A stretch of DNA of 5,501 nt from an uncultured Dysgonomonas sp. (GTDB lineage: Bacteria > Bacteroidota > Bacteroidia > Bacteroidales > Dysgonomonadaceae). Location of the stretch: contig CALYRA010000124.1 of NCBI GenBank assembly GCA_945292135.1, forward strand, positions 1 through 5,501, read 5' to 3'. The position numbers were made by a program, and so were the translations under genes. Position 1 is the first letter of the stretch. The number at the start of each line of letters is the position of its first letter. Shown here one piece after another: positions 1-5,501 of the stretch. The notes beneath the pieces are model-generated. The model had not been told where the DNA came from. It ran no database searches and saw only the letters and a list, made by a program, of their open reading frames with translations.

Positions 1-357
1 TTTTTATTGGAGATTGATCCAAGTTATTCATTTAAGATTGCCCGAAAAGTTGACGCAAATATTTGGTTGAGCGGACGCTATTACAGCAAACAATATGCGA
101 ACTTGTCAAACTCGCTTTATTACGCAGCGCATTGGGAAACATTCGGAGGATTTAATCTTAAATATAACAATTTTGAATTCTCAACTAAATTTACAAACTT
201 GTTGAATCAAAAAGGAGTGAATGGTAGAATCGGAGGAACCGATCTGTATTCGCAAAAAGATATAGATAATTTGTTCGCGAACGGTAACAGACCTATATAT
301 GCAGCTTCATATATTCGTCCTTTTACCGCAGAGTTCGGAATCAATTATAAATTTTAG
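1..357 (+). CDS. TonB-dependent outer-membrane receptor, C-terminal end (5' truncated by window edge)
   Basis: The reading frame is open from the first base and ends with TAG at 355-357, giving 118 residues of a protein whose beginning lies outside the window. The TTG at position 7 is an internal codon, not a start. What is visible is the end of a beta-barrel: alternating aromatic and polar strands, a W45-E-T-F-G-G strand, and the 'TNLLNQKG' segment (about residues 65-72), which resembles the NLFN-type motif near the end of TonB-dependent receptors. The last strand, 'YIRPFTAEFGINYKF', ends in phenylalanine, the usual outer-membrane assembly signal. From family knowledge, such receptors import oligosaccharides, siderophores or other ligands using TonB energy. 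The C-terminus resembles Bacteroidota receptors with a carboxypeptidase-like N-terminal domain more than canonical SusC, but this is from memory of the family. The rhamnosidase 26 bp downstream suggests a glycan ligand. Substrate and class cannot be fixed without the plug domain. Confidence 0.88.
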   Translation, partial: FLLEIDPSYSFKIARKVDANIWLSGRYYSKQYANLSNSLYYAAHWETFGGFNLKYNNFEFSTKFTNLLNQKGVNGRIGGTDLYSQKDIDNLFANGNRPIYAASYIRPFTAEFGINYKF

Positions 358-383
358 TTTTGTTCGTCCTAAAAATATTAAGT

Positions 384-3300
384 ATGAAATATATTCTGTT
401 CGCAATATTAATGTTGGGTTTTATATCCCCTACATTTGCGCAGGAGGTGAGAATAACAAATTTAAAGGTTGAAAATACTTTTCAACCTTTAGGTTTAGAT
501 ATTGAAGTACCTCGTTTCAGTTGGCAAATGGCTGTTGATGGAGACAGGCGCGCATATAGTCAGAAAGCCTATCAGATTATCGTAAAAGATGAAAAACAAA
601 AAGAAGTTTGGAATTCGGGAAAAGTATCAAATAATGAGTCACTCAATATTTACTATAAAGGTGAACCGTTGAACCCTACTACCCGATATACTTGGAATTT
701 ATCAGTTTGGGATCAGACAGGGAAAGTATCAACTTCCAGTTCTTCGTTCGAAACCGGATTTTTAAATTCTTCCATTAACGCTTGGAGCGGAGCTCAGTGG
801 ATTGGCGGGACAGATGACGACCTTGTTTTGCAATCAGATTATCAATCTGTATTTCGTTTGAGCTATGATTTGCAATTAGATAAAAAAAGCAAATCAACAA
901 AAGCTTCTTTTGTCGTAGGTGCTAATGATCCCCGATTGATGGATAAATACAAAAACATTTATGGTCTTGAAAATGCCCGTGACGAGTCATATATATTATT
1001 GACACTGGATATAAGTTCTTTCTTGGCGAACGCTCAATCAGAAGCAAAGTTAGATGTTTACCGTGTCGGTTATCATCAAAATGATAAGAAAGATGTTCCA
1101 ATTTTTTCATTCAACATTCCATCAAATATTATTAATAAAGAAAATATGTATCAGTCTCATACGATAGAAATGGAGATGATATACGGATTGTTTGATATTT
1201 TTATTGATGGTAAAACAGAAGAGAATAAAATAACCAAAAGCGATTCCGGTAATTTATTCAACGCATTTAAGACATTTAACATGAATCCAGTTGGTACGGG
1301 AGGAGACTATATAAGCTTTCCGGTATTGGCGGAAATAGGTTTTAAAACGGATAATAAACAAATTGCTTATTTTTCAAATATCACTGTCGCTAATTACCGC
1401 GAACCGTCCAATACGCTTTTTCAGGAAAAGATAACTAACGATGTTTACCAAGGTATTTATAGCCGTTTGTTAAATGATAATCTGCAAATTTCGAATGGCA
1501 AATTTAAGGTTGGCGGCGATAAACCGACATTTATAGTCGCAGACCCGAGCCGTAACTCTGTCCCAATGTTGAGAACGACATTTGATGCGGATAAAGCTAT
1601 TTCCAAAGCACGCCTTTATGTGACTGCCCGTGGTATCTACGAAATGTATTTGAATGGTGAACGAATCGGTGAAGACTACTTTAGTCCGGGGCTGACGCAA
1701 TATAATAAAACCCATCTTTATCAAACCTATGATGTTACGTCACAGATAAAAGTAGGCGTTAATGCGATAGGAGCTTATTTGAGCGAAGGTTGGTGGAGCG
1801 GCCCTTCAACTTTCATCGGTACCTCTTGGAATTATTTTGGAGATCGTCAGTCGCTTTTAGCCAAACTGGTCATAACATATCAGGATGGTACTGAAAAAAC
1901 GATTGTGACCGATGATAATTGGAAATATTATGCCGATGGACCAATACGAATGGGTAGTTTCTTTCAGGGCGAAGTATATGACGCTCGCAAAGAGGCAGCC
2001 GTTAATGGTTGGAACACGAGCCGGTACGATGATTCGCAATGGAAGCAAGCTAAAATCCATCAGGGAGACGGCATGCACCAAACCACTGATTACGATAAAA
2101 AACTCTCATTTGCGGATTTGGATGGTTATGATAAAACGAATTTGATCGGGACAACAATTGAAAACCCGCAAATAGTACGAACCCTTACAGCACAAAGCGT
2201 AAAAGAAGCGTCGCCCGGCGTATTTATTTATGATATGGGGCAGAATATGGTAGGAGTTCCGGAGATTACCGTTACAGGCAAAAACGGAGATGAAGTAGTT
2301 TTACGCTATGCGGAAGTTCTTTACCCTGATCTACCCGAATATAAAGAAACAAAAGGTTTGTTGATGACCGAAAACTTGCGCGCCGCAATGGTTCGGGACA
2401 TTTATATTCTAAAAGGCGGCAAAGAAATAATCGCTCCAAGATTTACCTTTCATGGATATCGTTATCTGGAGATAACAGGAATAAAAGAGGCGTTGCCTTT
2501 ATCAGATGTCAAAGGAAAAGTTATAAGCAGTATTCATGAACTGACATCCGATTATAAGACATCAAATTTGGATGTGAACAGGTTATGGAACAATATTACA
2601 TGGTCTTCTTTAGGAAACTTCATTTCTATACCGACCGACTGTCCTCAACGTAATGAACGCATGGGTTGGAGCGGCGATTTATCGGTTTTCGCAAAAACAG
2701 CGACTTATGTCGGAAACCTCAACGCGTTTCTTAATCAACACCTTTTAGCGCTAAGAGATACGCAGCGAAAAGATGGCCGCTATTCCGATGTTGCCCCTAT
2801 TGGAGCCGGTTTTGGAGGCATATTGTGGGGTTCGGCAGGTATTATTATTCCCTGGGAGATATACAATCAGTATGGAGACGTAGAAGCTCTGCGGAAACAT
2901 TATCAGTCGATGAAGCAGTATATGGATTTTTTTGCGTCTACGATAGACCCTCAGACGAATGTTAGTTCCGACGGACAACTGGGAGACTGGTTGAGTCCCG
3001 TAAATAACATGAATGATAATACGTTGCTATTCGAATCGTATTACATTTACGAATTAGAGATTATGTCGAAAGTAGCTAATGTCTTAGGTTATAACGACGA
3101 TTCCGTAGATTATAAAAAGCTGCATGACAAAAGAAAAGAGTATTTCAACAATACTTACCTCGATGTTCAAAAACGCACTGTTTGTTCAGGAAATGTCCCT
3201 CTTATCTTTGGAAAGATTGATCCGGATAATTATAAAAAAGGCAAATTGATGGATACGCAGGTATCTTATGCAGTACCATTGGCGCTGAATGTTATTAATG

Positions 3301-3983
3301 AAAAAGATCGGGCGGCATTCGCTGAAAATTTCGCGCAAACGCTTCGCCGCAAAAATAAGGATGACAGTGGAGTTATTCGCCCCGAATATTCTCTTTTGAC
3401 AGGCTTTATCGGTACTTCATGGATTAGTAGCGCCTTATCAGAAACCGGTTACGACGCGGAAGCCTATCGTTTATTATTAAACGATCAATATCCATCATGG
3501 CTTTACCCTGTCAAACAAGGTTCTACAACCATCTGGGAACGTTTAAATTCATATACCGAAGATAATGGCTTTGGCGGCAACAACAGCATGAATTCATTCA
3601 ACCATTATTCATTCGGAGCGGTAGGAGCTTGGATGGTAAACCATTCTTTAGGTATTCAGCGAGATGAAAATCATCCCGGATTTAAACATTTCATCTTAAA
3701 ACCTGTGGCTGACCCCGACAAGAAGATGAAATTCGCTGAAGGATATTACGATTCATATTATGGTCGTATCCAAAGCAAATGGTCATATTCGGACGATATG
3801 CAAAAAATAACTTATACGTTCAGTATACCTGCCAATACTTCCGCGACCTTACAACTTCCGGCAAAAGGGAAAGTTATTATGCCCAAAAATAAGACAGGTA
3901 TAGAAGAAGTGAAAAATTCAAACAAAAATCAAAAAGTTTACGAGTTAAAATCAGGAAATTATATATTTGTTCAAGAGTTATAG
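384..3983 (+). CDS. Secreted alpha-L-rhamnosidase, glycoside hydrolase family 78, with large N-terminal accessory module
   Basis: Inverting glycosidase predicted to release terminal alpha-L-rhamnose from a rhamnose-containing glycan or glycoconjugate in the periplasm or at the cell surface. The 1199-residue product starts at ATG 384. A TTG at 360 would add eight residues, but the ATG begins a clean signal peptide (residues 1-19, cleavage after TFA) with no lipobox cysteine. Domains in order: Ig/fibronectin-like domain (about 22-128), 'AWSGAQWIG' linker (133-141), an extra beta-rich module (about 142-395), rhamnosidase N domain (about 396-570), Bac_rhamnosid beta domain (about 590-700, with 'YDMGQNMVG'), (alpha/alpha)6 catalytic barrel (about 715-1090) and C-terminal beta domain (about 1095-1180). 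The catalytic signatures are intact: D752-CPQRN-E758-R-MGWSG-D765, with E758 the likely general acid, and TTIW-E1052-R, with E1052 the likely general base; N1073-HYSFGAVG follows. The gene lies 26 bp after the receptor, so the two are probably cotranscribed. It is longer than typical GH78 enzymes because of the 142-395 module. Linkage specificity is not visible. Confidence 0.95.
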   Translation: MKYILFAILMLGFISPTFAQEVRITNLKVENTFQPLGLDIEVPRFSWQMAVDGDRRAYSQKAYQIIVKDEKQKEVWNSGKVSNNESLNIYYKGEPLNPTTRYTWNLSVWDQTGKVSTSSSSFETGFLNSSINAWSGAQWIGGTDDDLVLQSDYQSVFRLSYDLQLDKKSKSTKASFVVGANDPRLMDKYKNIYGLENARDESYILLTLDISSFLANAQSEAKLDVYRVGYHQNDKKDVPIFSFNIPSNIINKENMYQSHTIEMEMIYGLFDIFIDGKTEENKITKSDSGNLFNAFKTFNMNPVGTGGDYISFPVLAEIGFKTDNKQIAYFSNITVANYREPSNTLFQEKITNDVYQGIYSRLLNDNLQISNGKFKVGGDKPTFIVADPSRNSVPMLRTTFDADKAISKARLYVTARGIYEMYLNGERIGEDYFSPGLTQYNKTHLYQTYDVTSQIKVGVNAIGAYLSEGWWSGPSTFIGTSWNYFGDRQSLLAKLVITYQDGTEKTIVTDDNWKYYADGPIRMGSFFQGEVYDARKEAAVNGWNTSRYDDSQWKQAKIHQGDGMHQTTDYDKKLSFADLDGYDKTNLIGTTIENPQIVRTLTAQSVKEASPGVFIYDMGQNMVGVPEITVTGKNGDEVVLRYAEVLYPDLPEYKETKGLLMTENLRAAMVRDIYILKGGKEIIAPRFTFHGYRYLEITGIKEALPLSDVKGKVISSIHELTSDYKTSNLDVNRLWNNITWSSLGNFISIPTDCPQRNERMGWSGDLSVFAKTATYVGNLNAFLNQHLLALRDTQRKDGRYSDVAPIGAGFGGILWGSAGIIIPWEIYNQYGDVEALRKHYQSMKQYMDFFASTIDPQTNVSSDGQLGDWLSPVNNMNDNTLLFESYYIYELEIMSKVANVLGYNDDSVDYKKLHDKRKEYFNNTYLDVQKRTVCSGNVPLIFGKIDPDNYKKGKLMDTQVSYAVPLALNVINEKDRAAFAENFAQTLRRKNKDDSGVIRPEYSLLTGFIGTSWISSALSETGYDAEAYRLLLNDQYPSWLYPVKQGSTTIWERLNSYTEDNGFGGNNSMNSFNHYSFGAVGAWMVNHSLGIQRDENHPGFKHFILKPVADPDKKMKFAEGYYDSYYGRIQSKWSYSDDMQKITYTFSIPANTSATLQLPAKGKVIMPKNKTGIEEVKNSNKNQKVYELKSGNYIFVQEL

Positions 3984-3996
3984 AAATTAGTTTTCG

Positions 3997-4030
3997 GAGA
4001 GGAATTGAATATGCTTTTTCAATTCCTCTC
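3997..4030 (+). terminator. Strong hairpin after the rhamnosidase, probable intrinsic terminator
   Basis: A perfect 13-bp inverted repeat (GAGAGGAATTGAA / TTCAATTCCTCTC, arms 3997-4009 and 4018-4030) with an 8-nt loop begins 13 bp after the rhamnosidase stop. The following bases are TTAAAATAAAA, so the T-tract is poor. Position and stem perfection still favour a terminator, or an mRNA 3'-end stabiliser, for the receptor-rhamnosidase transcript. No gene on the opposite strand converges on it. Confidence 0.7.
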
Positions 4031-4358
4031 TTAAAATAAAATCCACATAGTTATACTAAATCCCCGAATAGTATATTTGACGCGTTATAATTCAAACCGT
4101 CTTTACTTTTGCCAAATCAGGCTTTCATAAGACCGATCAAACAAAGATTTGCGTGACCCGATGATCGTTTCATTTTACTGATTACATACAAACACCTTTT
4201 TTTTGAACTTATTAAACGCTGTAATCATGTGTCTTGATCGAAATAAGATACTTGGATGCTTCGGCTGTATTTTTCAGCTTATTTGCCTATATTGTAGTAT
4301 CAGGTATTTAATATTAGGGCAGAGAACGTATTTATACAAATATAAGATTTATTACTTA
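4031..4358. other. Intergenic region without a supportable gene
   Basis: This stretch separates the rhamnosidase from the hairpin and promoter upstream of the lipoprotein gene. I see no coding sequence that deserves annotation. A 65-codon TTG-initiated frame (4203-4400) has a cysteine/tyrosine/isoleucine-rich composition typical of random AT-rich DNA and runs into the downstream hairpin. The region contains two TAnnTTTG octamers (4072-4079 and 4104-4111) and a T8 run (4197-4204). No tRNA-like structure or recognisable gene remnant was found. It may be a transcribed non-coding leader or small RNA, but that is inference. Confidence 0.5.
4104..4111 (+). promoter_or_regulatory. Possible Bacteroidota -7 box (TACTTTTG) in the intergenic region
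   Basis: The octamer TACTTTTG matches the Bacteroidota -7 consensus TAnnTTTG. The nearest upstream TTTG (4076-4079) is 24 bp away, longer than the usual 19-21 bp, so the -33 element is poor and the match may be chance in AT-rich DNA. If active, transcription would start a few bases downstream and run towards the hairpin at 4359-4398. Confidence 0.22.
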
Positions 4359-4412
4359 ACTTTATATCCTCAAAATCAATTATTTGGGGGTATAAGGTAA
4401 ATATTTATTTTT
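4359..4412 (+). terminator. Long hairpin with T-rich tail, terminator-like
   Basis: Arms 4359-4374 and 4383-4398 form a continuous 16-bp stem on the + strand RNA, with three G-U pairs (U4361-G4396, U4367-G4390, U4370-G4387) and an 8-nt loop. The 3' arm contains G5 (4386-4390). A T-rich stretch, TTTATTTTT (4404-4412), starts five bases after the stem. The wobbles pair only in + strand RNA, which suggests selection on a + strand transcript. It could terminate read-through from the rhamnosidase unit, end a short intergenic RNA, or insulate the lipoprotein promoter that starts six bases later. Confidence 0.5.
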
Positions 4413-4417
4413 AAGTA

Positions 4418-4448
4418 TTGCAACTAACCTTTAGTAAGGTTACATTTG
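4418..4448 (+). promoter_or_regulatory. Bacteroidota-type promoter of the lipoprotein gene
   Basis: A TTG at 4418-4420 (-33 element) is followed after exactly 20 bp by TACATTTG at 4441-4448, a full match to the TAnnTTTG -7 consensus of the primary sigma factor in Bacteroidota. Transcription would start around 4453-4456, leaving a leader of about 25 nt before the ATG at 4480. The leader is A-rich just before the start and has no Shine-Dalgarno sequence, as is common in this phylum. The promoter implies that the lipoprotein can be expressed separately from the receptor-rhamnosidase unit. Confidence 0.72.
4425..4442. promoter_or_regulatory. Perfect dyad in the promoter spacer, candidate operator
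   Basis: TAACCTT (4425-4431) and AAGGTTA (4436-4442) form a perfect 7-bp inverted repeat around the 4-bp centre TAGT. It fills most of the spacer between the -33 and -7 elements and overlaps the first two bases of the -7 box. A dimeric repressor bound here would block RNA polymerase. The regulator is not identifiable from the window. A chance palindrome in AT-rich DNA remains possible, although the arms include CC/GG. Confidence 0.42.
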
Positions 4449-4479
4449 TAATAGATTACTTATAAATTTAAAACCCAAA

Positions 4480-5220
4480 ATGAAAAAGAGAAAGAATATT
4501 GTTATCTGCCTATCAGTTTTAAGCATATTGTTATGCTCATGTAATAACGCTTCAAAATCTGAAATCGAAACGGAAAAGCCATCTGTGGAGACACAAGTAA
4601 ATAATGTACCATGCGAATTGACTATTAATAACATTCATTTTACGAAGTCAATTAATAACGCAGCAAACTTTGTTGAGGTTAGTGATTCGGGTAAGGTCGT
4701 TTTTAAATCGGAGGGAAATACGGATTACTTCAGTGATCCGAATGGCACTTTGCAAACTACCGCTCCCATTTTGTTGAGTAGTATAGATAATACTAAACCA
4801 TTTACTTTTACAGCGAAAGTAACCCCGAAATTCAATGCGGACGACACTTATAATGCGGGCGTATTGTACGTTTATGCAAATGATTCCTTGTTTCAAAAGC
4901 TTTGCTTTGAGCAAGATGAGCGGGGCAATCATCGTATTGTTACCGTAAGAACAGTGGGTACGTCTGATGATAATAATCATACCCAAGTTGATTTACCTTA
5001 TGTATATATGAAGATATCATCAGACACTCAAACAATAGCGTCCTATTATTCGCTGGATAATGAGACATGGTGGTTGGTACGTTTGTATAAAAACAATTAT
5101 CCCGATAAACTATGGGTAGGAATCAGCAATCAATGTCCCAAAGGTAAAGGAAGCGTGAGTATATTCGAAGAACTTAAATTAGAACAAAATAATGTTTCTA
5201 ATTTTCGCTTAGGATTTTAA
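4480..5220 (+). CDS. Lipoprotein with DUF1349 (concanavalin A-like) domain
   Basis: The 246-residue product starts with a lipoprotein signal peptide: K2-K-R-K5, a hydrophobic stretch (7-18) and lipobox L18-C-S-C21, so it is probably lipidated at C21 and anchored in the outer or inner membrane. A short polar, acidic/lysine-rich linker (22-43) follows. Residues from about 45 to 237 look like DUF1349, a beta-sandwich of the concanavalin A-like/laminin G superfamily: 'PFTFTAKVTPKF' (107-118), 'AGVLYVYANDSLFQKLCFE' (126-144), 'SDDNNH' (162-167), 'YVYMKI' (174-179), 'YYSLDNETWWLVR' (189-201) and 'VGISNQCPKGKG' (213-224). The length fits a single domain plus signal. The family has no firmly known biochemical role that I can cite; glycan binding or hydrolysis is an inference from the fold and from the neighbouring GH78 gene. 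It has its own promoter and is separated from the rhamnosidase by about 500 bp, so it is not simply the third gene of that operon. Confidence 0.85.
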   Translation: MKKRKNIVICLSVLSILLCSCNNASKSEIETEKPSVETQVNNVPCELTINNIHFTKSINNAANFVEVSDSGKVVFKSEGNTDYFSDPNGTLQTTAPILLSSIDNTKPFTFTAKVTPKFNADDTYNAGVLYVYANDSLFQKLCFEQDERGNHRIVTVRTVGTSDDNNHTQVDLPYVYMKISSDTQTIASYYSLDNETWWLVRLYKNNYPDKLWVGISNQCPKGKGSVSIFEELKLEQNNVSNFRLGF

Positions 5221-5285
5221 AGCAAACATCACTATATAATATCCTGAAATATCTTCGACGAAACTATAGATTACTAACATGTCAA

Positions 5286-5308
5286 AGAGGGGGGGAGCAT
5301 TTCCCTCT
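5286..5308 (+). terminator. Weak GC-rich hairpin after the lipoprotein gene
   Basis: AGAGGG (5286-5291) pairs with CCCTCT (5303-5308), and three further G-U pairs are possible inward, leaving a loop of about five bases. It lies 65 bp past the lipoprotein stop and is the only clear hairpin there. No T-tract follows, so it may be a 3'-end structure rather than a classical terminator. The left arm runs into a G7 homopolymer (5289-5295). Confidence 0.35.
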
Positions 5309-5322
5309 ATTGCTTATAGTCT

Positions 5323-5420
5323 GGAGGTTGTATCCCGATGCAATTGAATGTGTCGATTAATATAGCGACAGTCCAATTGTTCTTTTCCAGTTTCAGTAAA
5401 TATAGCTTATCACAACCTCC
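5323..5420. repeat. Spaced 9-bp inverted repeat
   Basis: GGAGGTTGT (5323-5331) is repeated in inverted orientation as ACAACCTCC (5412-5420), with 80 bp between the arms. The arms are GC-richer than their surroundings. No transposase, target duplication or recombinase accompanies them, so the repeat may be coincidental. The enclosed segment has short open frames on both strands (42 codons at 5338-5466 +, 38 codons at 5307-5423 -), neither of which I can support as a gene. Confidence 0.3.
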
Positions 5421-5501
5421 CATGATTAAGGTTTTTGTATTGTTTGACTGTATTTCAATGAACTAATATACAAAATTGAAAGCTCAATATTGTACATTAT
5501 A

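Noticed and set aside
360..383. TTG start at 360 extending the rhamnosidase by eight residues
   Set aside because: The ATG at 384 begins directly with a well-formed signal peptide, and the extra residues would put a second hydrophobic lead in front of it. ATG is the better choice.
922..2978. Several minus-strand and alternate-frame open stretches of 60-85 codons inside the rhamnosidase
   Set aside because: All lie within an intact GH78 coding sequence whose domains and catalytic residues read through without a break. None has a plausible signal, motif or start context.
4072..4079. TATATTTG as a -7 promoter box
   Set aside because: It matches TAnnTTTG, but no TTG lies about 19-21 bp upstream, and the octamer is common by chance in AT-rich DNA.
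4131..4240. Three copies of a TGATCG/CGATCA hexamer as a possible regulator binding array
   Set aside because: Spacing and flanks are irregular and the hexamer is short, so chance is an adequate explanation.
4203..4400. 65-codon frame on the + strand starting with TTG
   Set aside because: The start codon follows a T8 run with no ribosome-binding context. The composition is low-complexity (cysteine, tyrosine, isoleucine), and the 3' end lies inside a hairpin that explains the sequence better.
4648..4986. 112-codon minus-strand frame under the lipoprotein gene
   Set aside because: It is fully antisense to a coding sequence with a clear signal peptide, promoter and domain. It has no family resemblance of its own and is a shadow of the + strand codon pattern.
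5323..5420. Inverted repeat as the ends of a miniature transposable element
   Set aside because: The arms are only 9 bp, no flanking target duplication is visible, and there is no related copy in the window.

Overview
The window looks like a carbohydrate-utilisation fragment from an AT-rich member of the Bacteroidota, probably order Bacteroidales. Three things point there: a TonB-dependent receptor ending in an aromatic outer-membrane beta-signal, a large secreted family GH78 enzyme, and a Bacteroidota-type promoter (TTG, 20 bp, TAnnTTTG) in front of a lipoprotein gene. None of the start codons has an obvious Shine-Dalgarno sequence, which also fits this phylum. The genus cannot be settled from the sequence alone.

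Layout: positions 1-357 hold the last 118 codons of a TonB-dependent receptor. After 26 bp, a 1199-residue alpha-L-rhamnosidase (384-3983) starts on the same strand, very likely in the same transcript. A strong hairpin just after its stop (3997-4030) probably ends that unit. About 450 bp without a convincing gene follows (4031-4479). It contains a second, longer hairpin with a T-rich tail (4359-4412) and then a well-formed promoter with a perfect 7-bp dyad in its spacer (4418-4448). This promoter drives a 246-residue lipoprotein with a DUF1349 / concanavalin A-like domain (4480-5220). The last 281 bp hold no supportable gene, only a weak GC-rich hairpin with a G7 run and a spaced inverted repeat.

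Inferred joint role: the receptor would import a rhamnose-containing oligosaccharide or glycoconjugate across the outer membrane. The rhamnosidase would remove terminal alpha-L-rhamnose. The lipoprotein, under its own promoter, may be an envelope-anchored glycan-binding or processing accessory protein. No SusD-like gene lies between receptor and enzyme, so this end of the locus is not a textbook susC/susD pair, although a susD could lie outside the window.

No mobile element, CRISPR array, tRNA or rRNA was seen. I found no clear evidence of a wholly new system. The most unusual items are the roughly 250-residue extra module inside the rhamnosidase, the dyad inside the lipoprotein promoter, and the structured, possibly transcribed intergenic region.
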